Assembly: GCA_029266475.1 (NCBI GenBank)
Contig: JAQSWU010000014.1
Location: 1 to 35,169, forward strand
Source: Rickettsiaceae bacterium
Lineage (GTDB): Bacteria > Pseudomonadota > Alphaproteobacteria > Rickettsiales > Rickettsiaceae
DNA length: 35,169 nt
Direction of reading: 5' to 3'
The first letter of the stretch is position 1. Each line of letters begins with the position of its first letter. Shown in pieces: positions 1 through 8,695 of the stretch. A model generated the notes under the pieces. The model made no database searches, was not told the origin of the DNA, and worked only from the letters and a program-made list of their open reading frames with translations. A program made the position numbers and the translations under genes.

Positions 1-197
1 CAATTATACCTGTACAGCCATCGAACTTTAACAGCAAGCAACAGGCTTTAAAATCTTCAGCCACACTAGAACAAGTAACTTATAATCCGACAACTAACGC
101 TAGAAGTGAAGATAATACATCTAAAGCAATTATACCTGTACAGCCATCGACCTTTAACAGCGAGCAACAGCCTTTAAAATCTTCAGCCACATTAGAA
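1..197 (+). repeat. 126-bp tandem repeat inside the autotransporter gene
   Basis: Bases 1-71 recur at 127-197 with about four substitutions, giving a period of exactly 126 bp (42 codons). Both copies are read in the same frame as the downstream autotransporter domain, so the protein carries 42-residue repeats with the core IIPVQPS and LKSSATLE. The array probably continues left of the window. The second copy breaks off at about 198, where the sequence changes to the non-repeated linker. Confidence 0.85.
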
Positions 198-1304
198 CTA
201 CCTAGTGTGAAAAATAAATCTTCAACAAAGAAAGCAAGCTTACAAAATAAATGTTACTCTGCCAATTACAATAGTCCTATAGATTTAATAGGAGTGAATG
301 AAGGTAAGTTAAGGGATAATAATAAACCATTAAATATACAAGAAGTTATCAAGGGAGTCTCTACCCTATTACCTTCGATTGACAGCCTTGCCTTAACTGA
401 TAATTTTAAATTAAGGCTTAATCCAGGTACTATGCATTATACCAATTCTTTAGAAAGGGTTAATGAAATTGGTGGGGCTGCAGGGGAAGGTGGATCGAGC
501 CCTTTTAATATATTTGCTCATGGCTTTACTGGCATCTCTAAACAGAAGAGCATTGATAATATGAGTGAAATAAAATTGCGTTATAATGGTGGAATTATCG
601 GCGGTGATACTTTCATAGGTGAGTATAATATATTTGGTATAACTTATTCTCATACAAAGCTCACTAATAAGTTAAGTTCTAATAGGCTTAAAGGTAACAT
701 AGCTCAAAGCCACAATGTTAATGTTTACTGGGAAAATTATTTATCTGATTCATTATATCTCAGTAGCCAAATAGGTTGTGGAATAATAAGTATTAAAGCT
801 ACAGGTAAAAGTGGATTGAATGCTCGGGGACATACCCTATCAATTGGTGAACAGGTTGGGTACATAATTAAGTCTAAGAACGACTTTTTAATTATTCCGA
901 CTATTGGAGTTTCATTTAAACAATTAAAGTTGTTTAAAGCTAATATACAAGATGAAAAAGCGGTGTATAAATCAACGAATCTAAAACAGCAAAGAGTCGA
1001 TAGTGATGCTAGTGTAGCTATAGCGAAAATATTAGCTTTAGGTAATATTACTTTTATACCTAGTCTTAATGTTGGTGTTGAGACAGCTTTGAGTAACAAA
1101 AGTAGCTTAGTAAAAATTAGCTCTATAGACTCGACCCTTCATTCTATCGTGCCTCAAGATAGAATAGCTAAAACAACATATAACGTTGGCGGAGGTATCA
1201 AGGTATCCGAAGCTAGAGGCGAGGTAAGTTTTCACTATGACATGTTAATAAGGAAAGGTTTCAAATCACATACTGGAGCTTTAAAGATTAAAATCAATAT
1301 TTAA
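1..1304 (+). CDS. Sca-like autotransporter, C-terminal part (5' end outside window)
   Basis: The frame is open from base 3 to the stop at 1302-1304. A GTG at 207 could be read as a start, but the open frame and the in-frame 42-residue repeats upstream show that the real start lies left of the window. The visible part has three sections: the repeats (bases 3 to about 200), a linker of about 100 residues, and a C-terminal stretch of about 260 residues. That last stretch alternates polar and hydrophobic residues, with glycine-aromatic patches such as FGITYSHTKL and VNVYWENYLSDSLYLSS, and it ends in a strand-like KIKINI. This is the pattern of an autotransporter beta-barrel (type Va secretion), as in the rickettsial Sca proteins. 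The expected role is surface display of the repeat region for contact with the host. The last residue is Ile rather than the usual Phe or Trp. It converges on recJ with only 16 bases between the stops. The barrel call is good; the family name is less sure. Confidence 0.75.
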   Translation, partial: IIPVQPSNFNSKQQALKSSATLEQVTYNPTTNARSEDNTSKAIIPVQPSTFNSEQQPLKSSATLELPSVKNKSSTKKASLQNKCYSANYNSPIDLIGVNEGKLRDNNKPLNIQEVIKGVSTLLPSIDSLALTDNFKLRLNPGTMHYTNSLERVNEIGGAAGEGGSSPFNIFAHGFTGISKQKSIDNMSEIKLRYNGGIIGGDTFIGEYNIFGITYSHTKLTNKLSSNRLKGNIAQSHNVNVYWENYLSDSLYLSSQIGCGIISIKATGKSGLNARGHTLSIGEQVGYIIKSKNDFLIIPTIGVSFKQLKLFKANIQDEKAVYKSTNLKQQRVDSDASVAIAKILALGNITFIPSLNVGVETALSNKSSLVKISSIDSTLHSIVPQDRIAKTTYNVGGGIKVSEARGEVSFHYDMLIRKGFKSHTGALKIKINI

Positions 1305-1320
1305 TATTTGAGAGAAATGC

Positions 1321-3087
1321 TTAATCATTAACGAGTAAATCGGTAATTGTTAGGTTTACCCTCTCTTTATTATTATACCTGTTAACTTTAATGCTAAAAA
1401 TTACTGATAAGTTATGCGGTTTTTCTGACATTAAATATTTACCTAATTCAGTAGAGGCGGCATTGAAAGCTATTGCCCTTAATGAGCCCCCACCATAACT
1501 GCCTTTTTGCTTTCCGAACAAGCATGATATATGGCTACCAGATATTATTTTCGCTTCCAAAATATAAAGGTTATCTATACGGAAAAATGGTTCAGGATTA
1601 CCATTACCATAAGGCTCTAGCTTCTCAATTTCACTTGCAAGTTCTAAAGTTAAACTATTAATGTTGAGTTCAGCGTCATATTCATAGCGACAAATATCCC
1701 CTAGGTTTCGCAAGTCTTCTTCAATAGCCTGACATAAAAATTTTCTAAGCATATCTATTTTTGCAGCCTCAACAGCAAAGCCACCAGCCATAGCATGCCC
1801 CCCCCCCTCTATTATAAGGTCGCTGAACTTAGCTTCGACAATTTTACTGCCAAAATCTACACCTTTGATAGAACGGCATGAGGCTTTACCAATACCATCT
1901 TTAATTGCTATAACAGCGGTGGGTTTTGTATATAATTCTTTTAGTTTACCAGCTATGATACCGATTACACCTGGATGCCACCCTTCTCGAGCAACAATGA
2001 TTACTGGATCATTTCTACATTGCTCTGCTAAAACCTGCGCCTCTTCGAAGACTTGCATCTCGATAAACTTACGCTGGTTATTATATTCATCTAAAAGAAG
2101 GGAGTATTCGTGAGCTTTTAACGGATCTTTGCATGACAAAAGCTGACTACCAAGTGAGGCTTTACCTACTCTACCTCCAGCATTTATTCTAGGTCCCAAA
2201 ACGAAGCCAAGGTGATAGCAACTTGGCGCGCTTTCAATACGCGCAATATCACATAGCGCGCGAAGCCCTAGATTTTGGCGCTTCGACATTATCTTTAATC
2301 CTTGGCTCACAAAAGCCCGGTTAAGGCCTACTAAAGGCATTACATCGCACACCGTGCCTAGAGCAACCAAATCTAAATATTTTAGTAAATTCGGTTCCGC
2401 AGCATTTTCGAAATAACATTTTTGCTTTAGTGTCTTACAAAGCGCAATTACAAAGAGAAACGATACTCCCACAGCCGCTAGATACTTATATTCTGTTGTC
2501 TCGTCTAATCTATTAGGGTTAACGATAGCAGAAGCTTTAGGCAGCTGACTTGCCCCTAAATGGTGATCTATTACGATTGTATCAAGGCCAAGCCTGCTTG
2601 CTTTATCAATAGCTGCAAATGCAACTGCACCGCAATCAACTGTAATAACTAGAGAAACACCAGCATCCTTTATAGTCTCTAAAGCACCTTCATTTAAGCC
2701 ATAGCCTTCTAAAATACGGTCGGGTATATATAGCATTACATCATTAACGCCGATATCGTTAAAGAAGTTTTTTAAAAGCGCAGAAGCAGTAGCGCCATCG
2801 ACATCATAATCTCCAAATACGCATATTTTTTCTTTATCTTTAATTGCTTTTATTGTCCGGCTAACTGCTTTATCCATATCAAGAAGGTGAAATGGATCAG
2901 GCACTAACTCTTTTAACTTAGGTTCTAGGTAAGAAGATATATCATTTATATCTAAATCTTTATGCGAAACGATCCTGGCTAATGCTTCGGTGATGCTATG
3001 CTTCTGCAATATTGTGAGCAAGCGCTTTTCGTTAACTGGTTTTAATCTCCAGTTTTTACCAGTAACAGATTGTATAACCTTTTGCAT
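1321..3087 (-). CDS. recJ: Single-stranded-DNA-specific 5'-3' exonuclease RecJ
   Basis: At 588 residues it is close to the usual RecJ length (577 in E. coli). The DHH domain has GDYDVDG at residues 92-98, DCG at 151-153 and the metal-binding DHH at 174-176. LGPRINAGGRVGKA follows near 297-310. The DHHA1 nucleic-acid domain has GWHPGVIGIIAGKL at 369-382 and GGGHAMAGG at 428-436, and an OB-fold tail ends the protein. RecJ degrades single-stranded DNA 5' to 3' in RecF-pathway recombination, mismatch repair and stalled-fork processing. The DHH, DCG and GGGHA motifs are all intact, so the enzyme should be active. It starts with ATG at 3087 and appears to be a single-gene unit, separated from the next minus-strand gene by that gene's terminator. 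Confidence 0.97.
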   Translation of the reverse strand: MQKVIQSVTGKNWRLKPVNEKRLLTILQKHSITEALARIVSHKDLDINDISSYLEPKLKELVPDPFHLLDMDKAVSRTIKAIKDKEKICVFGDYDVDGATASALLKNFFNDIGVNDVMLYIPDRILEGYGLNEGALETIKDAGVSLVITVDCGAVAFAAIDKASRLGLDTIVIDHHLGASQLPKASAIVNPNRLDETTEYKYLAAVGVSFLFVIALCKTLKQKCYFENAAEPNLLKYLDLVALGTVCDVMPLVGLNRAFVSQGLKIMSKRQNLGLRALCDIARIESAPSCYHLGFVLGPRINAGGRVGKASLGSQLLSCKDPLKAHEYSLLLDEYNNQRKFIEMQVFEEAQVLAEQCRNDPVIIVAREGWHPGVIGIIAGKLKELYTKPTAVIAIKDGIGKASCRSIKGVDFGSKIVEAKFSDLIIEGGGHAMAGGFAVEAAKIDMLRKFLCQAIEEDLRNLGDICRYEYDAELNINSLTLELASEIEKLEPYGNGNPEPFFRIDNLYILEAKIISGSHISCLFGKQKGSYGGGSLRAIAFNAASTELGKYLMSEKPHNLSVIFSIKVNRYNNKERVNLTITDLLVND

Positions 3088-3214
3088 ATATTTCGAATTA
3101 AAGTATTACTTACTAAATGGATATTATAATAGAATTATAGCTTAGACTAACTATGAATCAACATGCTTGTATTAAAAGTTTATTGTAATGGGTTAAACTT
3201 TTAAATTTTGACAT

Positions 3215-3241
3215 AAAAAAAAGAGCCTGCTGCCAGACTCT
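3215..3241 (-). terminator. Rho-independent terminator of the small secreted protein gene
   Basis: Read on the minus strand, AGAGTCTG-GCAG-CAGGCTCT forms an 8-bp stem (one G-T pair) with a four-base loop, followed directly by eight T residues. It sits about 30 bases downstream of the stop of the 70-residue gene. It is the clearest intrinsic terminator in the window and should separate that gene from recJ. Confidence 0.9.
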
Positions 3242-3272
3242 TCTTTCTAAAAGCAGTACCTTATTCAAGGTA

Positions 3273-3485
3273 TTAGTGAGCTACAACACCTTTATGTTGA
3301 GCACAAGCTTCAGCTGTTTCTAAAACATAAGACTTACCGTCAATTTGACCAGCTTCTGTTTCACCAGCTTCAAGAGCACGAACGCATCTTACTTCTTCTT
3401 TAGCTGCTTCTTCAGCAAATGCAGTTGCAGCAACACCGAAAGATAAAACGCTAGCTACAGCAAGTAAAGCTACTTTTTTAATCAT
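3273..3485 (-). CDS. Small secreted (periplasmic) protein of unknown function
   Basis: A 70-residue product with a textbook signal peptide: MIKK, a hydrophobic core to about residue 20, then TAFA followed by EE, with cleavage expected after residue 24. The mature part is only about 46 residues, rich in Glu and Ala, with two cysteines (34 and 61) that could form a disulfide. The gene has a good ribosome site (GGAG, nine bases before the ATG) and a strong terminator of its own, so it looks like an independently and perhaps highly expressed unit. I do not recognise a family. The signal peptide, ribosome site and terminator make it a real gene in spite of its size. Confidence 0.8.
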   Translation of the reverse strand: MIKKVALLAVASVLSFGVAATAFAEEAAKEEVRCVRALEAGETEAGQIDGKSYVLETAEACAQHKGVVAH

Positions 3486-3640
3486 GATTTAAACTCCATA
3501 AGAAAAAATATGTTTATAAAAAAATGTAGACTATCATTTTCTACAATATTAATAATCCACAATTTCTTGTCTTTTAATAGCAAATACGTTTTTTTTTGCA
3601 ATAGAAATATTACATATATGGTAATAAAGCATCAAAAAAG

Positions 3641-4603
3641 TCATTTTTTCGTAGAAAAAATCTTGTTTATTAACGAATCTTTCTCTTTTAGTTTTTCTTT
3701 AATTGCAGCGATTTTAGCTTCCGCAGCTTCTACGCCTGCTTCGTAAAGTTCGATATTTCTGTCATCGTCAAACATACCTATATTCATAACATCAGGCCTT
3801 ATTAAAATATCGGCTTGCCCTGCTAAAGTTTTGCTTAGGTGGTAATAGCTAATATTCAAGGACTTATATATAACATCAAACGCATTATGTAGAGGTTCAT
3901 TGTTAACTGGCACGCTAATATCAACAGCAATTATGATCTTTGGCCTATATTGTTTGGCGATCTGTACAGGCAAAGGCGCTGAAACCCCTCCATCAACTAA
4001 AGTCATATCATACATATTAACTGGGGTAAATAACCCAGGCAGCGCGCAAGACGCAAGTATTGCAGGGGCAATTGGACCGCTCCTAATACCTATTGTATCG
4101 CCGCTTCTAATATCTGTAGCTACTGCTATCAAAGGAATTTTTAAATCTTGGAATACTTTTGCTTGTAAATTATCATTTATAAACTTTGTTGTAGAACGAC
4201 CATTTATAGAACCTTTTAAACTATATGTGCTATGGATAAGAGATACTATTGAAAAATCTAATAAATCACCTTTCCTAAGCTTTAGCATTCTAGTTTTAAG
4301 GTTTTCTGAATTTGGATTATCTGCATAAAGCGCGCCAATAACACTGCCCGCACTAGTGGCAACAATCAAATCTATTGGTATATTATGCTTTTCAAGCACT
4401 TCAAGGACGCCAATATGCGCCATTCCTCTTGCGCCCCCTCCTCCAAGGACAAGAGCAACATTAATATCCTTCTTAATAGGGGTAGGCGTTGAATCATAGC
4501 CACTAAAAAACCGAAAGTTTGGCATAGTTACTTTCTGCGAGCAACCTTCTAAAGCGAGCGTCAACAAAAATAGCCTAAAAATTAAACTTAATACTTTAAA
4601 CAT
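3641..4603 (-). CDS. Patatin-like phospholipase, predicted lipoprotein (RssA type)
   Basis: The 320-residue product begins with a lipoprotein signal, a hydrophobic stretch ending in LEGC with the lipidated Cys at 21. The patatin fold follows: oxyanion loop GGGGARG at 54-60, nucleophile elbow ATSAG at 82-86 with Ser84, and the catalytic Asp in DGG (Asp204). Patatin family enzymes are acyl hydrolases with a Ser-Asp dyad. In Rickettsia, secreted patatins act as phospholipase A2 on host membranes, but this copy has a lipobox and is more likely anchored in the bacterial envelope. The usual first Gly of GxSxG is Ala82 here; the rest of the motif is intact. A long AT-rich spacer with no other gene lies upstream. 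The family is certain, the substrate and activity are not. Confidence 0.9.
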   Translation of the reverse strand: MFKVLSLIFRLFLLTLALEGCSQKVTMPNFRFFSGYDSTPTPIKKDINVALVLGGGGARGMAHIGVLEVLEKHNIPIDLIVATSAGSVIGALYADNPNSENLKTRMLKLRKGDLLDFSIVSLIHSTYSLKGSINGRSTTKFINDNLQAKVFQDLKIPLIAVATDIRSGDTIGIRSGPIAPAILASCALPGLFTPVNMYDMTLVDGGVSAPLPVQIAKQYRPKIIIAVDISVPVNNEPLHNAFDVIYKSLNISYYHLSKTLAGQADILIRPDVMNIGMFDDDRNIELYEAGVEAAEAKIAAIKEKLKEKDSLINKIFSTKK

Positions 4604-4826
4604 GATAATAAAACATTCTTCGAATAGTATTTTTTAAGAATTATAACTGATTGTAAAAAAGTTGCAAATTCTAACTTAGATAAAACATCCTAATAGAAAA
4701 TATTTTATAAATAGTTAATTATTATGTATTTTAAAAATAATTTAAGCACATTTAAAGTATTTCTATAAAAACACCTAATAATTAATTTGAAAGGCTTAGT
4801 AAAAATCAGTTTAAGTTAAGGATCAA

Positions 4827-5993
4827 GTGGATAATAATATGCCTAGCGACAAACTACCGATTGATGAGGATGAAGTCGAACAACGAAACGGAGTCACAGA
4901 TAACATTTCGAACAAATTAATAATTGCTGCTGATTTTGATCAAACAATTATTAAGGGACATAGTTATAGGCTTACTAGCTTACTACATAAATATTTTATA
5001 AAAAATGGTCTAAAAAATAGTTTTGCTCGCGAACTTGCAATTAATATAATGCATAGACTAATAATGAATGAAGAAGGGGATTACTTTCTCGAAGAGCTTC
5101 TTAAAAGTGAGTTTGCCAAATTTAATGAGCTAAATTTTGATAAAGACTCGTTGACCACCTTATCTTCAAAAATATATAGTTTCACTAGAGGGATCAAAAA
5201 TGGAGATAATCTTAAGCAATTGCTTAAGGAAGTCGCTCAGAATGAGGGTTTAGATTTCGCCGTAACATCTCTTACAGAATATCCTGATCTAATAGCAAAA
5301 GTTATGGATTCCTTAACTGAAAAGCTATGTTTAGCAGGAAGGGCTGACCTAAAGCTAAAAAATATACCCATTATTTATGGTGGCATATTAAACTCGAACG
5401 ATTTAGATAAAAATTATATTATAAAAGAAAGCAATGAGCGATTTCATAGAATGCCAGAGATATATGAGAGAGGCTCGAGCGAGCCAATACAAAATATTGG
5501 TAAAAATCATTTTCTAGCTTTCTTGAAAAAGTTTTATGAAAGGGAACTGATGCCTTCAAAATTCATCATATTAATAGAAGATTCAGGCACAAATGTATAC
5601 TTTGCCAAAAGTCTTAGCAACGCTCTAGAAGTTGGCGATTATATCATTGATTGCTACAGAAGAAGTGATTTTGATGGTGGGTATAGTGTAATAAAAGTTT
5701 CTGAAGATGCTGACTTTGAAATAGATTATTTGCAAGAAATAAGTGATATACTCTATAAGGAAACAGGAAAAACAGGTTTTCCCAACATTCTAAGTAATAA
5801 GGGAGATGACAGGCTATGGGCGCTTGCAAACGCTGAAGAAAGCTCAAGGCTCAATCAGACAAAAGAGTCTTATCAAGAACAATCAGTTACTTCTAAACGT
5901 ATTAGCTTATTTACAGGATTAACAGACAAAAGCGAAAACTTAGAGGAAAGTTCTTTATTAGGTGAGATAGTGGATATAGAGAAGGGAATTTAA
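4827..5993 (+). CDS. HAD-superfamily-like protein, function unknown
   Basis: The 388-residue product has ADFDQT at 35-40, matching HAD motif I (DxDxT, nucleophile Asp36 and acid/base Asp38). An AVTSL stretch further on could serve as motif II, and IEDSGTN near 250 resembles the acidic motif IV. HAD enzymes are mostly Mg2+-dependent phosphatases. Both flanks are unusual: a charged N-terminal leader of about 30 residues, and a tail of about 100 residues that ends in a hydrophilic stretch rich in Ser and Glu. I do not recognise the subfamily. The GTG start at 4827 is preferred over the ATG at 4839 because AAGGA ends five bases before it. It is a lone gene that converges on the next one. A role on host substrates is possible but unproven. 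Confidence 0.7.
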   Translation: MDNNMPSDKLPIDEDEVEQRNGVTDNISNKLIIAADFDQTIIKGHSYRLTSLLHKYFIKNGLKNSFARELAINIMHRLIMNEEGDYFLEELLKSEFAKFNELNFDKDSLTTLSSKIYSFTRGIKNGDNLKQLLKEVAQNEGLDFAVTSLTEYPDLIAKVMDSLTEKLCLAGRADLKLKNIPIIYGGILNSNDLDKNYIIKESNERFHRMPEIYERGSSEPIQNIGKNHFLAFLKKFYERELMPSKFIILIEDSGTNVYFAKSLSNALEVGDYIIDCYRRSDFDGGYSVIKVSEDADFEIDYLQEISDILYKETGKTGFPNILSNKGDDRLWALANAEESSRLNQTKESYQEQSVTSKRISLFTGLTDKSENLEESSLLGEIVDIEKGI

Positions 5994-6076
5994 ATTTTAT
6001 TGGCTATAAACAAAAACGCAATCCTTTACGTAATTAACGTCAGGCCTATATACTGCCTTTAAGTATTTTCCAAAAA

Positions 6077-6457
6077 TCACTTAATCCAATTCGTATCTGG
6101 GTTCGGGTGAGCTTGCTGGTTTATTAGAAACTTTAAGCCGAATGCTAGTCTTATAAATAATAAGATAGTAAGAAGGGGACGTAAAATTACCCCAATAGCA
6201 AGTATAAATAATAGAGTACAAATGATATATGCAACAATAGCTTTCCAAAATGTTTGGAAGAGGAAATTATAGTGAGAGCCTAGAAAACTATTTTTCTCTT
6301 CATCTTTTAATCTTAAAAATACAACTAACCCAGCAATAAAGAAAAAAGGGGGAAAAATAGGAGAGATAAAGAATAGAATATAGGCTAGAATAAGATTCTC
6401 TCTTCCGTAAGAAAGATATGCGTTAAGTAAGGACTTTTCAGGCTGTTTATTATCCAT
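6077..6457 (-). CDS. Small integral membrane protein (COG3671/DUF4870-like)
   Basis: This 126-residue protein has three likely membrane segments: about 22-48 (LILAYILFFISPIFPPFFF and onward), about 70-90, and about 90-110. The central loop has SFLGSHYNFLFQTFW, close to the SHxxxQxRTFW signature I associate with the small uncharacterised proteobacterial membrane proteins of COG3671, related to DUF4870. No function is known for the family. It follows bolA on the same strand with 22 bases between, so the two are probably co-transcribed. Family assignment is from memory of the motif. Confidence 0.65.
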   Translation of the reverse strand: MDNKQPEKSLLNAYLSYGRENLILAYILFFISPIFPPFFFIAGLVVFLRLKDEEKNSFLGSHYNFLFQTFWKAIVAYIICTLLFILAIGVILRPLLTILLFIRLAFGLKFLINQQAHPNPDTNWIK

Positions 6458-6479
6458 TTTTACTATATTTTATATTATA

Positions 6480-6713
6480 TTAGGCTGGAATTCCAGTTTT
6501 GACAGTTAAAGCATGTAAAGTTGTCCCTAGGTGCTCTTTAAGGGCTAAATTTACCATTTTATGTTGCTCAACTCTAGACTTGCCTATAAAAGAAGCATCC
6601 TTTATCTCAAGCATGTAATGATCCTCGTCTCCAACCAAATCTTTCACCAGGAATTCGGCATTGGGGAAGGCTTCCTTTATTAATTTCTCTAATTCATGTT
6701 GTTTTATTGCCAT
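6480..6713 (-). CDS. bolA: BolA family protein
   Basis: The 77-residue product matches the short BolA/IbaG fold throughout. FIGKSRVEQHKMVNLAL (residues 42-58) is the conserved helix region, and LHALTVKTGIP is the C-terminal strand. His32 in the variable loop (GDEDHY), His51 and His67 are candidate ligands for the [2Fe-2S] cluster that BolA proteins share with monothiol glutaredoxins. BolA-glutaredoxin pairs act in iron-sulfur trafficking. It is divergent from rsfS across a 77-base spacer that must hold both promoters, and it is followed by a small membrane protein gene on the same strand. Confidence 0.93.
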   Translation of the reverse strand: MAIKQHELEKLIKEAFPNAEFLVKDLVGDEDHYMLEIKDASFIGKSRVEQHKMVNLALKEHLGTTLHALTVKTGIPA

Positions 6714-6790
6714 TTCTTTGACTATATCTAATTTTTATGTTATAAAACCTTAAAATATAATAAATAGAACATAAAAGCAATACAACAAAT

Positions 6791-7129
6791 ATGATTAATA
6801 ATATCAATGAATTAAAAGACTTTATAGTTAAAACCTTAGAAGATAAAAAAGCTGAAAATATTACGGTTATAGATTTAAAAGGCAAAGCAAACATCGCTCA
6901 ATTTATGATATTTGCTAGCGGGCGCTCTACTAGAAACGTTGCAGCAATAGCAGATTTTCTTGCCGATGAGCTAAAAGCAAAGACTGATGTTCCAAGAGTA
7001 AGTTTAGAAGGGCTTAGGCAGTCAGAATGGGTATTAATCGATGCTGGCGATATCATTGTGCATGTCTTCCACCCAGAAGCAAGAGAACATTTTAAGCTAG
7101 AAGAGTTCTGGGCAAGAAATAACAACTAA
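6791..7129 (+). CDS. rsfS: Ribosomal silencing factor RsfS
   Basis: The 112-residue product is a full-length RsfS/YbeB/Iojap protein. The core ENITVIDLKGKANIAQFMI at 22-40 is followed by ASGRSTRNVAAIAD. The second half contains EGLRQSEWVLIDAGDIIVHV and HPEAREHFKLEEFW, the family's hallmark C-terminus. RsfS binds ribosomal protein L14 on the large subunit and blocks joining with the small subunit, damping translation when nutrients are short. It is transcribed alone here, away from nadD and the other genes that often accompany it. It is divergent from bolA and convergent with the ankyrin gene. Confidence 0.95.
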   Translation: MINNINELKDFIVKTLEDKKAENITVIDLKGKANIAQFMIFASGRSTRNVAAIADFLADELKAKTDVPRVSLEGLRQSEWVLIDAGDIIVHVFHPEAREHFKLEEFWARNNN

Positions 7130-7225
7130 CCACATTTTAAGCCTATCCTTCAGTATATAGCAGGTTGAATTACCTATGCTTCTGAGCTCAGGGAGCAATT
7201 ATAGCCCTAGGTGGCTTCATTCTAT

Positions 7226-8494
7226 TTATTGATCTTCAAAAAATCCAAATAATTTAGAATTATCACCCAGGGCATGTTTATAACTAGTTTCAAAGCCCGT
7301 ATAATCTTCAAAAAGTATCTTTATAAATGAAGGTTTTTGCGCTTTAGGCTCCTTTAGCCTTAGAGCCATAAGACTTTTTTTCTCTTGAGCTATATCATTT
7401 ACTAAATACTTATCGATTTCCGCCTCCTTATCCATTGGTGTATTATAATGAGATATAAGAAAATCTTTAAAATTACTACTTAACTCATTTAGCTGAATTA
7501 TATAATCAAGTGGGGTTTTGCCTTCGTTATTAACTAGCTTTAAATTAGCTCCAGCAGTAATAAATAACTTGATAATTTCTTCCTCATGCCCTTTATAATA
7601 TAGGCTTAAAGTATTAGTATTAATCCCCTTAGTAAGCAGATGTAAAGCTGTATCTTTTTGTAAATTTTGAAGATTGATTTCTCTTATCTGGCTAATTACT
7701 TCTTTAAATATTTTTATATCAAAACCATTATTCTCATAAAGGTTACATATCGTATGGAGGAAGTTTTCGCCCTTGTTGTTAGATAGGTTTACATCTGCTC
7801 CAGCTTTAATGAGATCATATATATTTTTTGCGCTATTTTTAGAGAATAAGGCAAGCTCTAGGGGGGATTTACCAAGCTTAGTGCGTTGATTTACAGTTGA
7901 CGCATTCAATAATAAATCAAGTGAATAATTGCTCATAATAGCTAGATGCAGTGGCGTGAAGCCGGAGGCGTCCTTTATGCTTAAATCTGTGCCGTGATCT
8001 AGTAATATTTTAATATACTCTTCATCTCGTTTGAGTTTAATTGCATAATGTATCGGAGTATAGCCATCACGATTTAGCTTATTTACTTCTGCATCTGCGT
8101 CGCATAATATTTTAACGATCCTAATATCTTTCTCTAGAATAGCTAGATTTAAAGGCGTAAGAATAGGATGATTATCTTTAACAAGATCTGGCTCGGTCTT
8201 TGCGCCCCTCTCTAGGAGAAATTTTATTGCTCTCATATTTTGAGTTTGTACCGCAAAATATAACAAGGAAACCCCAGAAGAATTTACTAAGTTTACTATT
8301 TCTGGATTTTGATCTATTAGTTTATACAGTTTCGATATCTTTCTCTCTCTAATACTCTTGAAGCACTTATTTAAGTAATAAAAATGCTCTTGTGGAGTCT
8401 CATTATTCAAAGAATTAAGGTAATCATAAATTTTATAAGAAGTAATTAAGGTAGCCGTTGAAGTAATACCAAATTTTATATAATTTTGCAGCAT
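7226..8494 (-). CDS. Ankyrin-repeat protein, 422 residues
   Basis: About eight ankyrin repeats span residues 50-345, recognised by consensus pieces such as GVSLLYFAVQ, DGYTPIHYAI, SGFTPLHLAI, GKSPLELAL and EGKTPLDYII. The first 25 residues (MLQNYIKFGITSTATLITS and on) are moderately hydrophobic and could be a weak membrane or secretion segment. The last 70 residues are hydrophilic and do not form repeats. Ankyrin proteins bind other proteins, and in Rickettsiales many are delivered to the host by type IV or type I secretion. Nothing in this sequence proves secretion. It is a single gene flanked by spacers. Repeat boundaries are approximate and the partner is unknown. Confidence 0.88.
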   Translation of the reverse strand: MLQNYIKFGITSTATLITSYKIYDYLNSLNNETPQEHFYYLNKCFKSIRERKISKLYKLIDQNPEIVNLVNSSGVSLLYFAVQTQNMRAIKFLLERGAKTEPDLVKDNHPILTPLNLAILEKDIRIVKILCDADAEVNKLNRDGYTPIHYAIKLKRDEEYIKILLDHGTDLSIKDASGFTPLHLAIMSNYSLDLLLNASTVNQRTKLGKSPLELALFSKNSAKNIYDLIKAGADVNLSNNKGENFLHTICNLYENNGFDIKIFKEVISQIREINLQNLQKDTALHLLTKGINTNTLSLYYKGHEEEIIKLFITAGANLKLVNNEGKTPLDYIIQLNELSSNFKDFLISHYNTPMDKEAEIDKYLVNDIAQEKKSLMALRLKEPKAQKPSFIKILFEDYTGFETSYKHALGDNSKLFGFFEDQ

Positions 8495-8606
8495 CAGAAC
8501 AAACCATTTTTATTTGATACTTATTAATTATATTTTTTGAGGTAAAAAAAAGGTTAATTTTGCAGTAGGGATTTTAAATTATATAAAATTTATTGATTAG
8601 TATCGC

Positions 8607-8664
8607 AAAAAAGAAGAAATTAGTAGTTTTTATGTTTAACTAAATCGAGCACTACTAATTTCTT
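8607..8664 (-). terminator. Large hairpin with T tract downstream of ndk
   Basis: AAGAAATTAGTAGT at 8614-8627 and its exact complement at 8651-8664 form a perfect 14-bp stem with a 23-base loop. On the minus strand the stem is followed by CTTTTTTG. The position, just after the ndk stop, and the T-rich tail fit an intrinsic terminator. The long loop and AT-rich stem are unusual for one, so it could instead be a small palindromic repeat that has taken over this role. Confidence 0.65.
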
Positions 8665-8695
8665 TGATAGATATTACTTAGCTGGAGAGCAATAA

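Noticed and set aside
207-209. GTG as the start of the autotransporter
   Set aside because: The frame continues open to the left edge, and the 42-residue repeats upstream are in the same frame. There is no ribosome site before it.
3900-4328. A 142-residue plus-strand reading frame opposite the patatin gene
   Set aside because: It is a frame shadow: the minus strand carries a complete patatin with all motifs, and the plus-strand product shows no family features.
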